64,000 nt of DNA from Streptomyces parvus (GCF_032121415.1 NZ_CP135079.1:1240001-1304000); one strand, 5' to 3'. Counted from the stretch's first letter, positions 1-8,793 are shown. The notes: a model not told the origin generated them from the letters alone. Numbers and translations: made by a program.

Positions 1-293
1 GGCGCCATGACGCCGAAGACGGCGAAGCAGAGGGGCGGCACGGAGGTGAGGACGCCGGCCACGCTGCCGCTCATGTGCAGCCCTTCGCGGACCTCTTCGA
101 GGAGGGCGCCGAGGCTGGTGATGGCGGGGCGGAGGTTGAGCGCGGCCAGGACGAGCCCCACGGCGATGAGGCGCAGCAGCCACGGAGAGGGGCCCTCGGC
201 GGCTCCGGGGAGCGGCTGGGGCCGGGTGTCGTGGGGCGTGCGCGCGGTGGCCTCGCGGTTCAGGGTCGGGGTCTGCGTCTCGTCGTCCGGCAT
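1..293 (-). CDS. MFS transporter, CynX/NimT family (N-terminal part)
   Basis: Only the first 97 codons lie in the window; the gene runs off the left edge. After a hydrophilic N-terminus of about 40 residues a first membrane helix appears (LLRLIAVGLVLAALNLRPAI), followed by a loop and the start of a second helix. The LNLRP motif in helix 1 and the TSLGALLEEV sequence after it are typical of the CynX/NimT/YycB branch of the major facilitator superfamily, which exports or imports small organic anions and drugs. The substrate cannot be told from this fragment. The ATG at 291-293 is divergent from the GntR regulator gene at 421, with palindromes between them, so the regulator probably controls it. 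Confidence 0.75.
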   Translation of the reverse strand, partial: MPDDETQTPTLNREATARTPHDTRPQPLPGAAEGPSPWLLRLIAVGLVLAALNLRPAITSLGALLEEVREGLHMSGSVAGVLTSVPPLCFAVFGVMA

Positions 294-306
294 GGAGCCA
301 TCATAG

Positions 307-333
307 AATCATGGGATGATTGATTGTCCAATC
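307..333. promoter_or_regulatory. Paired palindromes, candidate operator of the GntR/FadR regulator
   Basis: Two adjacent perfect inverted repeats lie between the divergent transporter and regulator genes: AATCAT-GGG-ATGATT at 307-321 and GATTG-TC-CAATC at 322-333. They are AT-rich in a GC-rich chromosome and sit in the promoter region of both genes. FadR-type regulators bind short palindromes in such places, so autoregulation and control of the transporter is a reasonable inference; which palindrome is bound cannot be decided here. Confidence 0.55.
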
Positions 334-420
334 CGGTCATGGCCCTGCATCCCCCGCACGCGTTGAGAGAATGCGGGAGAGAATCCGGCCCGGACCTCAA
401 GCTCACGAGCAAGGAGCACC

Positions 421-1095
421 ATGGCGCTGACGTCCCCTCGGCGTTCGGCACTCTCCGACCAGGTGATCGCCCAGTTGCGGAACCAGATCACCTCGGGCGA
501 GTGGCCGGTCGGCTCGCGGATTCCGACCGAACCCGAGCTGGTCGAGCAGCTGGGCGTGGCCCGTAACACCGTCCGCGAGGCCGTGCGGGCACTCGCGCAC
601 AACGGGCTGCTGGACATCCGGCAGGGCTCCGGCACGTATGTGATCGCCACGAGCGAGCTGGCCGGGGTGATGCACCGCAGGTTCGCGGCGGCGGACCCCC
701 GGCACGTCGCGGAGCTGCGCTCGACGCTGGAATCGTCGGCGGCCCGGCTGGCGGCGGCCCGGCGCACCGAGCGGGATCTGCGGCAGCTGGACGCGTTGAT
801 GGCCCGCCGGGAGGAGGCCTGGGCGTCGGGCGACGCGGAGGCGTTCGTGGCGGCGGACGCCACGCTGCACCTGGCGGTGGTGGCCGCCTCGCACAACGAC
901 GTCCTGACCGGGCTCTACGCCGATCTCGGGGATCTGTTGCGCGACTACCTGCGCGGTGACGTGGGTCCCGAGCTGCGGCCGGAGAACCACATGGACCACG
1001 GCCGGCTGGTCGAGGCGATCCGGGCCGGGGACGCGGAGACGGCGGCGGCCGAGGCGGCGAGCCACGCGCTGCACTGCCTGACGGACCGGGTGTAG
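421..1095 (+). CDS. GntR family transcriptional regulator, FadR/FCD subfamily
   Basis: This 224-residue protein has a GntR winged helix-turn-helix at about residues 10-76 (recognition part ...TEPELVEQLGVARNTVREAV, wing ...RQGSGTYV) and an all-helical FCD effector domain at about 90-215. The FCD metal-ligand pattern is visible (D-x3-H in DATLHLAVV, later HGRLVEAI and a final ASHALH). FCD regulators respond to small carboxylic acids, often with a bound metal. AAGGAG precedes the ATG by 6 nt. It is divergent from the CynX-like transporter, a pairing common in actinobacteria, so the likely target is that transporter. It converges on the next gene with only 13 nt between stop codons and no clear hairpin. 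Confidence 0.85.
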   Translation: MALTSPRRSALSDQVIAQLRNQITSGEWPVGSRIPTEPELVEQLGVARNTVREAVRALAHNGLLDIRQGSGTYVIATSELAGVMHRRFAAADPRHVAELRSTLESSAARLAAARRTERDLRQLDALMARREEAWASGDAEAFVAADATLHLAVVAASHNDVLTGLYADLGDLLRDYLRGDVGPELRPENHMDHGRLVEAIRAGDAETAAAEAASHALHCLTDRV

Positions 1096-1108
1096 CACCC
1101 GGGCCTGC

Positions 1109-1480
1109 TCACAGCGGGGCGGGGTGGTGGCTGACCCAGGCGGTCGCGACCTCTTTCCAGCAGCGGTCCTCCAGCCGTACGGTCCGGCCGGGCTCCACCG
1201 CGACCACCTCGCCGTCCGCGTCGACGTCCCACCACCGGTCGCACTCGGTGTGCAGCCGGACCAGGTCCACGGAGGGGTAGGGGTTGTGGCAGTAGGCGAC
1301 GACCCGGGAGCCCTCGACGGTCGTACGGCACTCCGAACCGGCCGGTTCGGGCTTCGGGGCCGCCACGTCCGTACCGGAGTCGGCTCCCCTGGCGGCGTGG
1401 ACCCCCAGGGGTACGGCGAGGGCGGCGACGGCCAGCGGTACGGCCAGGAGGAGACGGGGGCGTCGGCGCGTGGGACGCAC
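1109..1480 (-). CDS. Small secreted protein of unknown function
   Basis: I do not recognise this 123-residue protein. It starts with an Arg-rich n-region (MRPTRRRPRLLLAVPLAVAAL) and a hydrophobic stretch ending near an ARGA sequence, so it looks like a Sec-exported protein with cleavage around residue 32. The mature part of about 90 residues carries four cysteines (in SECRTT, AYCHN, TECDRWW and DRCWKE) that could form two disulfides, and several Trp and Asp residues. No lipobox is seen. Homologues I recall in Streptomyces are annotated only as hypothetical. It stands alone, convergent with the GntR gene. Confidence 0.6.
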   Translation of the reverse strand: MRPTRRRPRLLLAVPLAVAALAVPLGVHAARGADSGTDVAAPKPEPAGSECRTTVEGSRVVAYCHNPYPSVDLVRLHTECDRWWDVDADGEVVAVEPGRTVRLEDRCWKEVATAWVSHHPAPL

Positions 1481-1583
1481 AGCGATCTCCCTCCCGCAGC
1501 CTGACCAGAAGTCCGGTTCCTCCTCATTCTGCGGTGGATCGGCCGACTTTTCGACCGGAGCGTCGGCGAGGGGCCACGGTGCG

Positions 1584-1649
1584 TGAACGGCCCCCGGCCG
1601 CGTACCGCCTCCGTGAGCGGGAGGGGGTGACGCGGCCGGGGGCCGTTCA
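1584..1649 (-). terminator. Long perfect hairpin downstream of fabI
   Basis: A perfect 20-bp inverted repeat (arms 1584-1603 and 1630-1649, loop 26 nt) begins 17 nt after the fabI stop codon. It has no T-tract, as usual for Streptomyces terminators. It probably ends the fabG-fabI transcript. Confidence 0.75.
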
Positions 1650-1666
1650 GCTGGGGCCGTGCGCGG

Positions 1667-2434
1667 TCAGGCGCCCATCATGTGCACGCCGCTGTCGACG
1701 TGGATGATCTCGCCCGTGGTACGCGGGAAGAAGTCGGAGAGCAGGGCGACGATGCCGCGACCGGCCGGCTCCGGGTCGGACATGTCCCAGGCGAGCGGGG
1801 CGCGGTGGTTCCAGACGTCGGCCAGCTCCGAGAAGCCCGGGATGGACTTGGCGGCCATGGAGCCGATCGGACCGGCGGAGATCAGGTTGCAGCGCAGCCC
1901 GTCCTTGCCCAGGTCACGGGCGAGGTAGCGGGAGGTGGCCTCCAGCGCGGCCTTGGCCGGGCCCATCCAGTCGTACTGCGGCCAGGCGTACTGGGCGTCG
2001 AAGGTGAGGCCGACGATCGAGCCGCCCTCGCTCATCAGCGGCTTGCAGGCCATGGCCAGCGACTTCAGCGAGAACGCCGAGACGTGCATCGCGGTGGCGA
2101 CGGACTCGAACGGGGTGTTGAGGAAGTTGCCGCCGAGCGCGTCCTGCGGCGCGAAGCCGATGGAGTGGACGACGCCGTCGAGCGAGCCGAGCTCCTCGCG
2201 GACCAGACCCGCCAGCCGGTCCAGGTGCTCCTGGTTGGTCACGTCCAGCTCGATGACCTTGGCCGGCTTCGGCAGCTTCTTGGCGATGCGCTCGGTCAGG
2301 GTGGGACGCGGGAAGGCCGTCAGGATGACCTCGGCACCCTGCTCCTGGGCCACCTTCGCGGCGTGGAACGCGATGGACGACTCCATCAGCACCCCGGTGA
2401 TGAGGATGCGCTTGCCGTCGAGAATTCCGCTCAT
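1667..2434 (-). CDS. fabI: Enoyl-[acyl-carrier-protein] reductase (NADH)
   Basis: This 255-residue protein catalyses the last reduction of each fatty-acid elongation cycle (trans-2-enoyl-ACP to acyl-ACP). It is a FabI/InhA-type SDR: the start GILDGKRILITGVL...SSIAF is the characteristic nucleotide-binding segment, and the catalytic pair is Tyr154 and Lys161 in QYDWMGPAKAA, spaced Y-x6-K as in InhA rather than Y-x3-K. Length is normal. It follows fabG by 5 nt, the same order as mabA-inhA in mycobacteria, so the two reductases of the type II synthase are made from one transcript. A strong hairpin lies just downstream. Confidence 0.95.
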   Translation of the reverse strand: MSGILDGKRILITGVLMESSIAFHAAKVAQEQGAEVILTAFPRPTLTERIAKKLPKPAKVIELDVTNQEHLDRLAGLVREELGSLDGVVHSIGFAPQDALGGNFLNTPFESVATAMHVSAFSLKSLAMACKPLMSEGGSIVGLTFDAQYAWPQYDWMGPAKAALEATSRYLARDLGKDGLRCNLISAGPIGSMAAKSIPGFSELADVWNHRAPLAWDMSDPEPAGRGIVALLSDFFPRTTGEIIHVDSGVHMMGA

Positions 2435-2439
2435 GGTGA

Positions 2440-3159
2440 TCAGTGACCCATGCCCAATCCGCCGTCAACGGGAATGACGGCTCCAGTGATGTACGACGCG
2501 TCGTCGGAGGCGAGGAAGCGCACCGCGGCGGCGATCTCCTCGGGCCGCGCGTAGCGGCCCAGCGGCACCTGGGACACGATGCCCTTGCGCTGCTCCTCGG
2601 TGAGCACCTGGGTCATGTCGGTGTCGACAAAACCGGGGGCGACGACGTTGAAGGTGATGTTCCGCGAGCCGAGTTCCCGGGCCAGCGACCGGGCGAACCC
2701 GACCAGTCCGGCCTTGGAGGCGGCGTAGTTCGCCTGGCCCGCCGAGCCGAGGAGGCCGACGACGGAGGAGATCAGGACGACGCGGCCCTTCTTGGCGCGC
2801 AGCATGCCGCGGTTGGCGCGCTTGACGACCCGGAAGGTGCCGGTGAGGTTGGTGTCGACGACGGAGGTGAAGTCCTCCTCGGACATCCGCATCAGCAACT
2901 GGTCCTTGGTGATACCGGCGTTGGCGACCAGCACCTCCACGGGACCGTGCTTCTCCTCGATCTCCTTGTAGGCCTGCTCCACCTGCTCGGCGTCGGTGAT
3001 GTCGCAGCGGACCGCGAGGACACCGGCCTCGGTGAGGACCTGGGGAGGCTCGCCGGAGCGGTAGGTGATCGCGACCTGGTCGCCGTTGTCGGCGAAGGTG
3101 CGGGCGATGGCGAGGCCGATGCCCCGGTTTCCTCCGGTGACGAGAACCGAGCGGCTCAA
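2440..3159 (-). CDS. fabG: 3-oxoacyl-[acyl-carrier-protein] reductase
   Basis: FabG reduces 3-oxoacyl-ACP with NADPH in the fatty-acid cycle. The 239-residue product has the SDR pattern: GGNRGIG at 9-15, NAG near 80, Asn104, a catalytic Ser in ISSVVG near 131-132, Tyr145 and Lys149 (YAASK). The reading frame is open further upstream, but homology begins at SRSVLVTGGNRG. The best start is the TTG at 3157-3159, with AAAGGG about 8 nt before it. It is the first gene of fabG-fabI. The 238-nt gap to the divergent tldD holds both promoters; I see no convincing operator there. Confidence 0.93.
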   Translation of the reverse strand: MSRSVLVTGGNRGIGLAIARTFADNGDQVAITYRSGEPPQVLTEAGVLAVRCDITDAEQVEQAYKEIEEKHGPVEVLVANAGITKDQLLMRMSEEDFTSVVDTNLTGTFRVVKRANRGMLRAKKGRVVLISSVVGLLGSAGQANYAASKAGLVGFARSLARELGSRNITFNVVAPGFVDTDMTQVLTEEQRKGIVSQVPLGRYARPEEIAAAVRFLASDDASYITGAVIPVDGGLGMGH

Positions 3160-3397
3160 CGGATCACCCTTTCCTTGGCGGTCTGGTGCGTGGTCCCGGG
3201 CGGTCGGGTACGTCGAAAACCTATCGGTACCGTGCGCCGATCGGGGAATCGGGCCCTGACAGTGGCTTGTCCGGGGTGCTGTGGGGTTCCTACAGTCCGC
3301 GCCGATGCGTGGTCGGCCCACGCGTCTGCGATATCCCCCGGTGCGGTCACCCTCCGGCGTGGTTCACTGCCGTGGTGTATCGAGAAGGGAACTCCCT

Positions 3398-4921
3398 GTG
3401 CCCCACGAGGTAGATCAGTCATTCCTGGCACTGCCGTCGCGCGCGCTGGCCGACGCGGCGCTCGCCCGCGCTCGGGCCCTCGGCGCGACCCACGCCGACT
3501 TCCGGCTGGAGCGGGTGCGCAGTGCCACCTGGCGGCTGCGGGACGCGCGGCCCGCCGGGGCGTCGGACAGCACGGACCTCGGGTACGCGGTGCGCGTGGT
3601 GCACGGCGGGGCCTGGGGGTTCGCGTCCGGGGTCGATCTGACGATGGACGCGGCCGCGAAGGTGGCCTCGCAGGCCGTCGCGATGGCCAAGCTGTCGGCG
3701 AAGGTGATCGCCGCTGCCGGCTCGGACGAGCTGGTGGAGCTGGCGGACGAACCGTCGCACGGTGAGCGGACCTGGGTCTCGGCGTACGACGTCGACCCCT
3801 TCTCCGTACCGGACGAGGAGAAGGCGGCGCTGCTCGCCGAGTGGAGCGGGCGGCTGCTGGGCGCGGAGGGCGTCGCGCACGTGGACGCGTCCCTGATGAC
3901 CGTGCACGAGAACAAGTTCTACGCGGACACGGCGGGCACCGTGACCACGCAGCAACGGGTGCGGATCCACCCGCAGTTCACCGCCGTCGCGGTGGACGGC
4001 ACGACCGGCGGGTTCGACTCGATGCGCACGATCGCGCCGCCGGTGGGCCGGGGCTGGGAGTATCTGACCGGCACCGGCTGGGACTGGGACACCGAGCTGG
4101 AGCAGATCCCCGGTCTGCTGGCGGAGAAGATGCGGGCGCCGGGCGTCGAGGCGGGGGCGTACGACCTGGTCGTCGACCCGTCGAACCTGTGGCTGACGAT
4201 CCACGAGTCGATCGGCCACGCCACCGAGCTGGACCGGGCGCTGGGGTACGAGGCGGCGTACGCCGGGACCTCGTTCGCCACCTTCGACCAGCTCGGCAAG
4301 CTGGCGTACGGCTCCCCCGTGATGAACGTGACCGGCGACCGCACGGCCGAGCACGGGCTCGCCACCATCGGGTACGACGACGAGGGCGTCGAGGCGCAGT
4401 CGTGGGACCTGGTGAAGGACGGCACGCTCGTCGGCTACCAACTGGACCGCCGCATCGCGAAGCTGACGGGCCTCGGCCGCTCCAACGGCTGCGCGTTCGC
4501 GGACTCGCCGGGCCATGTCCCCGTCCAGCGCATGGCGAACGTGTCGTTGCGGCCGGATCCGGGCGGCCTCTCCACGGAGGACCTGATCGGCGGGGTCGAG
4601 CGCGGGATCTACGTGGTCGGCGACCGGTCGTGGTCCATCGACATGCAGCGCTACAACTTCCAGTTCACCGGTCAGCGGTTCTTCCGCATCGAGAACGGCA
4701 GGCTCGCCGGGCAGCTGCGCGATGTGGCGTACCAGGCGACGACCACGGACTTCTGGGGCTCGATGGAGAGGGTCGGCGGCCCTCAGACGTATGTGCTCGG
4801 CGGCGCGTTCAACTGCGGCAAGGCCCAGCCCGGCCAGGTCGCGGCAGTCTCGCACGGCTGCCCCTCCGCCCTCTTCCGGGGCGTCAACATCCTCAACACG
4901 ACGCAGGAGGCCGGACGATGA
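3398..4921 (+). CDS. tldD: TldD-type metalloprotease subunit
   Basis: TldD and TldE form a heterodimeric Zn protease that trims unfolded or leader-containing peptides; in E. coli it matures microcin B17 and degrades CcdA. The 507-residue product has the catalytic motif H269-E-x3-H274 (IHESIGHATE) and a later Cys in AFNCGKAQPGQ. The frame is open upstream, but the GTG at 3398 preceded by GAAGGGA fits the family length. Its last codons and stop form the first copy of a 30-nt repeat that recurs at the tldE start. The stop overlaps the ATG of a micro-ORF that bridges to tldE. Confidence 0.92.
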   Translation: MPHEVDQSFLALPSRALADAALARARALGATHADFRLERVRSATWRLRDARPAGASDSTDLGYAVRVVHGGAWGFASGVDLTMDAAAKVASQAVAMAKLSAKVIAAAGSDELVELADEPSHGERTWVSAYDVDPFSVPDEEKAALLAEWSGRLLGAEGVAHVDASLMTVHENKFYADTAGTVTTQQRVRIHPQFTAVAVDGTTGGFDSMRTIAPPVGRGWEYLTGTGWDWDTELEQIPGLLAEKMRAPGVEAGAYDLVVDPSNLWLTIHESIGHATELDRALGYEAAYAGTSFATFDQLGKLAYGSPVMNVTGDRTAEHGLATIGYDDEGVEAQSWDLVKDGTLVGYQLDRRIAKLTGLGRSNGCAFADSPGHVPVQRMANVSLRPDPGGLSTEDLIGGVERGIYVVGDRSWSIDMQRYNFQFTGQRFFRIENGRLAGQLRDVAYQATTTDFWGSMERVGGPQTYVLGGAFNCGKAQPGQVAAVSHGCPSALFRGVNILNTTQEAGR

Positions 4922-5007
4922 ACGGCGACCACGGAACCGGCTGGGGGTCCGGGGGTCGTCCCCCGGGCAAGCACAGTCTCAACACGACGCAGGAGGCCGG
5001 ACGATGA
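4918..5007 (+). CDS. Bridging micro-ORF between tldD and tldE (29 codons)
   Basis: An ATG at 4918 overlaps the tldD stop (ATGA). The frame runs 29 codons to a TGA that overlaps the tldE ATG, again as ATGA. The start has a good ribosome site (GCAGGAGG, 8 nt away). The encoded peptide is Gly/Pro-rich in the middle and ends in LNTTQEAGR, the same nine residues that end TldD, because the junction was duplicated in a compatible frame. It is probably not a functional protein, but it can carry ribosomes from tldD to tldE and so keep translation coupled. Confidence 0.45.
   Translation: MNGDHGTGWGSGGRPPGKHSLNTTQEAGR
4949..4966. repeat. REP-like palindrome within the tldD-tldE spacer
   Basis: CCGGGGG-TCGT-CCCCCGG forms a perfect 7-bp stem with a 4-nt loop, preceded by CTGGGGGT. 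Similar G-rich palindromes are common between Streptomyces genes and behave like repetitive extragenic elements; that relation is from memory, not tested. Here it lies inside the bridging micro-ORF. Confidence 0.5.
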
Positions 5008-6398
5008 GCCGCGTCAGCAAGCCGTACGAGATCGTCGAGCGGGCTCTGGAGCTGTCCACCACGGACGGTCTGGTGGTCATCGCGGACGAGCAGTCCTCCG
5101 CCAACCTGCGCTGGGCGGGCAACGCGCTCACCACGAACGGGGTGACCCGGGGGCGCACCCTGACCGTCATCGCGACCGTGGACGGGGCCGAGGGAACCGC
5201 CTCCGGTGTCGTCTCCCGGTCCGCCGTGACCACCGACGACCTGGAGCCGCTGGTCCGCGCCGCCGAGGCCGCCGCCCGGGGCGCGGGCCCGGCCGAGGAC
5301 GCGCAGCCGCTGGTGAGCGGGGTGCCCGCATCGCCCGACTTCACGGACGCGCCCGCCGAGACCGGCTCGGAGGTCTTCGCGGACTTCGCCCCGGCGCTCG
5401 GCGACGCCTTCGCGCGCGCCCGTTCCGGGGGCCGTGAGCTGTACGGCTTCGCCAACCACGAGCTGACCTCGACCTATGTGGGGACGTCGACGGGGCTGCG
5501 GCTGCGCCACGACCAGCCGAACGGGACGCTGGAGCTGAACGCGAAGTCGCCCGACCGGACGCGTTCGGCGTGGGCGGGCCGGGCGACCCGGGACTTCAAG
5601 GACGTCGACCCGGCGGCGATGGACGCGGAGCTGGCGCAGCGGCTGCGCTGGGCGGAGCGGCGCATCGAGCTGCCCGCCGGCCGCTACGAGACGCTGCTGC
5701 CGCCGACCGCGGTGGCGGACCTGCTGATCTACCAGCTCTGGTCGTCGACCGCGCGGGACGCGGTGGAGGGCCGGACGGTGTTCTCGACGCCCGGCGGCGG
5801 GACCCGGCTGGGCGAGCAGCTCGCTCCGCTCCCCCTCACCCTGCGCAGCGACCCGCACGCCCCGGGCCTGGAGTCGGCGCCGTTCGTGATCGCCCACTCC
5901 TCCGGCGACAGCGCTTCCGTCTTCGACAACGGGCTGCCGCTGGCCCCGACGGAGTGGGTCCGGAACGGGAAGCTGGAGCGGCTGACGACGACCCGGCACT
6001 CGGCGGGCCTGACCGGCCTCCCGGTCGCCCCGGGCATCGACAACCTGCTCCTGGAAGGCGGCGGCGAGCAGTCGCTGGAGGAGATGGTCGCCGCGACGAC
6101 CGGGCGGGCGCTGCTGCTGACCTGCCTCTGGTACATCCGCGAGGTGGACCCGGCGACGCTGCTGCTGACCGGGCTGACCCGGGACGGCGTCTATCTGGTC
6201 GAGGACGGCGAGGTGGTCGGCGAGGTGAACAACTTCCGGTTCAACGAGTCGCCGGTGGACCTGCTGTCGCGGGCCTCGGAGGCCGGGCGTACGGAGAAGA
6301 CGCTGCCGCGCGAGTGGGGCGACTGGTTCACCCGGGCGGCGATGCCCGCGCTGCGCATCCCGGACTTCAACATGAGCTCGGTCAGCCCGGGCGTGTGA
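5004..6398 (+). CDS. tldE: TldE/PmbA-type metallopeptidase partner subunit
   Basis: This 464-residue protein is the TldE (PmbA) partner of TldD. It shares the overall fold (N-terminal mixed domain, C-terminal beta-barrel with LEGGG and [15 protein letters not shown] near the end) but lacks an HExxxH motif, as expected for TldE, which completes the active dimer without binding the metal. The ATG at 5004 has AGGAGG 8 nt upstream and overlaps the stop of the bridging micro-ORF. It is the last gene of the tldDE unit; tyrS follows after 52 nt with its own ribosome site. Confidence 0.92.
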   Translation: MSRVSKPYEIVERALELSTTDGLVVIADEQSSANLRWAGNALTTNGVTRGRTLTVIATVDGAEGTASGVVSRSAVTTDDLEPLVRAAEAAARGAGPAEDAQPLVSGVPASPDFTDAPAETGSEVFADFAPALGDAFARARSGGRELYGFANHELTSTYVGTSTGLRLRHDQPNGTLELNAKSPDRTRSAWAGRATRDFKDVDPAAMDAELAQRLRWAERRIELPAGRYETLLPPTAVADLLIYQLWSSTARDAVEGRTVFSTPGGGTRLGEQLAPLPLTLRSDPHAPGLESAPFVIAHSSGDSASVFDNGLPLAPTEWVRNGKLERLTTTRHSAGLTGLPVAPGIDNLLLEGGGEQSLEEMVAATTGRALLLTCLWYIREVDPATLLLTGLTRDGVYLVEDGEVVGEVNNFRFNESPVDLLSRASEAGRTEKTLPREWGDWFTRAAMPALRIPDFNMSSVSPGV

Positions 6399-6450
6399 CC
6401 CGCCTAGACTGACACGTAGATCTCTACCATCGCTAAGGAGCACCGGAACC

Positions 6451-7722
6451 GTGACGGACATCGTCGACGAGCTGAAGTGGCGCGGGCTGTTCGCCCAGTC
6501 CACTGACGAGGACGCATTGCGCAAGGCTCTCGCGGACGGTCCCGTCACCTTCTATTGCGGCTTCGACCCGACCGCGGCCAGCCTGCACGTGGGGCACCTG
6601 GTGCAGGTGCTCACCATGCGGCGGCTCCAGCAGGCCGGGCTCAAGCCGCTGGCGCTGGTCGGCGGGGCCACGGGGCAGATCGGTGACCCGCGGCCCACCG
6701 CCGAGCGCACGCTGAACGACCCGGAGACCATCGCCGCCTGGGTGCAGCGGCTGCGGGGGCAGATCGAGCCCTTCCTCACCTTCGAGGGCCCGAACGCGGC
6801 GACGATGGTCAACAACCTGGACTGGACCGCGGGTATGTCCGCGATCGAGTTCCTGCGGGACATCGGCAAGCACTTCCGGGTCAACAAGATGCTCGCCAAG
6901 GACTCGGTCGCCCGCCGACTGGAGTCGCAGGAGGGCATCAGCTACACCGAGTTCAGCTACCAGCTGCTCCAGGGCATGGACTTCCTGGAGCTGTACCGCC
7001 GGCACGGCTGCACCCTTCAGCAGGGCGGCAGCGACCAGTGGGGCAACCTCACCGCGGGCATCGACCTGATCCACCGGCTGGAGCCGGGGGCGGTCGTGCA
7101 CGCGCTGGCGACGCCGCTGATGACGAAGGCGGACGGGACGAAGTTCGGCAAGTCCGAGAGCGGCGCCGTCTGGCTCGACCCGGAGATGACGACGCCGTAC
7201 GCGTTCTACCAGTTCTGGCTGAACGTGGACGACCGGGACGTCTCCCGCTACCTGCGCATCCTCAGCTTCAGGAGCCGTGAGGAGCTGGAGGAGCTGGAGA
7301 AGCTGACCGAGGAGCGCCCGCAGGCGCGCAACGCGCAGCGGGCGCTGGCCGAGGAGCTGACGACGCTGGTGCACGGCGGTGCGCAGTGCGCGGCCGTGAT
7401 CGCGGCGTCGAAGGCGCTGTTCGGCCAGGGCGACCTGGCCGAGCTGGACGAGGCGACGCTGAGCGCGGCCCTGTCCGAGGTGCCGCACGCCACCGTCGCC
7501 GAGCTGGGCCCGCTGGTCGACCTGCTGGTGGAGGTCGGCCTCGCGCCGAGCAAGTCGGGTGCCCGCCGTACGGTCAAGGAGGGCGGCGCCTACGTGAACA
7601 ACGTGAAGGTCGTCGACGGCGAGGTCGCGCCGGACGCCGGGGAGCTGCTGCACGGGCGCTGGCTGGTGCTGCGCCGAGGCAAGAAGAACCTGGCGGCCGT
7701 GGAGGTCAGCCCGACGGGCTGA
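6451..7722 (+). CDS. tyrS: Tyrosyl-tRNA synthetase
   Basis: TyrS charges tRNA-Tyr with tyrosine in the cytoplasm. The 423-residue protein has the class I signatures H46VGH (the HIGH motif) and K231FGKS (the KMSKS loop), with the tyrosine pocket sequences [12 protein letters not shown] and [10 protein letters not shown] between them. A C-terminal S4 RNA-binding domain starts near residue 355 ([20 protein letters not shown]). The start is GTG with TAAGGAG about 11 nt upstream. No T-box leader fits in the 52-nt upstream gap, so regulation is probably simple. A perfect hairpin follows. Confidence 0.97.
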   Translation: MTDIVDELKWRGLFAQSTDEDALRKALADGPVTFYCGFDPTAASLHVGHLVQVLTMRRLQQAGLKPLALVGGATGQIGDPRPTAERTLNDPETIAAWVQRLRGQIEPFLTFEGPNAATMVNNLDWTAGMSAIEFLRDIGKHFRVNKMLAKDSVARRLESQEGISYTEFSYQLLQGMDFLELYRRHGCTLQQGGSDQWGNLTAGIDLIHRLEPGAVVHALATPLMTKADGTKFGKSESGAVWLDPEMTTPYAFYQFWLNVDDRDVSRYLRILSFRSREELEELEKLTEERPQARNAQRALAEELTTLVHGGAQCAAVIAASKALFGQGDLAELDEATLSAALSEVPHATVAELGPLVDLLVEVGLAPSKSGARRTVKEGGAYVNNVKVVDGEVAPDAGELLHGRWLVLRRGKKNLAAVEVSPTG

Positions 7723-7753
7723 CCTCTCCCGCCGCCCTCCCGCTCAGCACGAA

Positions 7754-7794
7754 GCCGCGGCCGGACACGCGAGGAAAGCGTGTCCGGCCGCGGC
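7754..7794. terminator. Bidirectional terminator hairpin between tyrS and the GlsB-like gene
   Basis: A perfect 17-bp stem (7754-7770 and 7778-7794) with loop GAGGAAA lies between two convergent genes, 31 nt from the tyrS stop and 20 nt from the other stop. It can act on both strands. Confidence 0.85.
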
Positions 7795-7814
7795 GTCGGT
7801 GGAGCGGTGACCGG

Positions 7815-8093
7815 TCAGGTTCTCTGACGGCGGCCGCCCCGGATCTTCTGCCAGGCCATGTCGCCGACGGCGACGACCGCCACGGCGCCCGCCAGCTGGA
7901 GCACATGGCGGATCCAGTCGATGCCCTTGGTGTCCTCGACACCGATCCAGCCCGCCACGGCGTTGCCGAGGATGCTGCCGAGGATGCCGAACACGGCCGT
8001 CAGCCAGAGCGGGATGTCCTGCTTGCCCGGCAGGATCGCTCTGGCGATGACACCGAGCACCAATCCCACGATGATTGCCCACAACCAGCTCAT
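7815..8093 (-). CDS. GlsB/YeaQ/YmgE family stress-response membrane protein
   Basis: This 92-residue protein has the transglycosylase-associated (YeaQ/YmgE) pattern: helix 1 WLWAIIVGLVLGVIARAILPG, then a Gly-rich helix LTAVFGILGSILGNAVAGWIG and a third segment LAGAVAVVAVGDMAW. It is a small integral membrane protein linked in other bacteria with acid or envelope stress; its biochemical role is not known. GAGGAGG precedes the ATG. It is a monocistronic gene convergent with tyrS. Confidence 0.85.
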   Translation of the reverse strand: MSWLWAIIVGLVLGVIARAILPGKQDIPLWLTAVFGILGSILGNAVAGWIGVEDTKGIDWIRHVLQLAGAVAVVAVGDMAWQKIRGGRRQRT

Positions 8094-8295
8094 TTCGCCT
8101 CCTCGTACGGCGCGGAGTGCGCGTCCGCCCAGTCTCGTCCCGCCGTCCGGGCGTCCGCATGCCCGGTTGGGCCGTTCGGGGGACCCCGGGTCTCACCCGC
8201 CGGGCGGGCCCCGGTCGCCTGCCCGGCGGATACCGGGCGTACCGTGGATGCGGCCCGGTCCGTGAGGGTCCGGCGACGACATCTGGTGGTGGAGC

Positions 8296-8673
8296 ATGCT
8301 GCGGAAGAACGCGGATTCGGAGGTCATCCGGATCACGGGCGCCCGTCAGGGGCTGACGGAAGACGTCCGCGGCCGGCAGCGACGCTATGTGATCTCGATG
8401 TCGGTGCGCACGGTGTCGGTGGTGCTGGCCGCGGTGCTGTGGAACGTGGAGCGGCATGTGGCGATCGTGGCGCTCGCGCTCGGCGTCCTGCTGCCGTACG
8501 TGGCGGTGGTCATCGCCAACGCGGGCCGGGAGAACGCGACTTCGCTGCCGACGACATTCGTGCCGATGCCGATGCGCCCGGCTCTGGAGACCGCTCCGGT
8601 GGCCGGTTCGGCGGAGTCGGGGGACGCGCAGGGGGCGTCCGGCCGCGTTCCGCCGTCGCATGAGCCCGGCTGA
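8296..8673 (+). CDS. DUF3099 domain membrane protein
   Basis: The 125-residue product begins with a short cytoplasmic segment (ITGARQGLTEDVRGRQRRYVISM) typical of DUF3099, followed by two closely spaced membrane helices (SVRTVSVVLAAVLWNVE and VAIVALALGVLLPYVAVVIANAG) and a polar tail of about 50 residues. DUF3099 proteins are actinobacterial and have no known function. The start at 8296 (ATG, GGTGGAGC upstream) fits the domain boundary. The 202-nt gap before it holds no recognised element. Confidence 0.75.
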   Translation: MLRKNADSEVIRITGARQGLTEDVRGRQRRYVISMSVRTVSVVLAAVLWNVERHVAIVALALGVLLPYVAVVIANAGRENATSLPTTFVPMPMRPALETAPVAGSAESGDAQGASGRVPPSHEPG

Positions 8674-8793
8674 GCCCCCACGTCGCGCGAAGCTCAGGAA
8701 AGCTCACATCAATCATGACGTTCCGGTGCACCGCACCCGGGTCCCCGTGACATACTTCGAAAGCGCTCCGCATCCCCCGTCGGAGCGATGGAC

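Larger units (their letters stand above)
4892..5007 (+). repeat. 30-nt direct repeat flanking the tldD-tldE junction
   Basis: A 30-nt sequence covering the last nine codons of tldD, a GCAGGAGG ribosome site and the ATGA stop/start is present at 4892-4921 and again, identical, at 4978-5007, an offset of 86 nt. The second copy supplies the tldE ribosome site and start. Bases just outside both copies differ. The 56 nt between the copies contain a G/C-rich palindrome. The pattern looks like a junction duplication that accompanied insertion of a REP-like element. Confidence 0.9.

Noticed and set aside
7..323. Plus-strand ORFs over the left edge
   Set aside because: They are antisense shadows of the CynX-like transporter gene, whose minus-strand translation gives a proper membrane helix.
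6399..6450. T-box riboswitch before tyrS
   Set aside because: The gap is only 52 nt and lacks T-box sequence; too short for such a leader.
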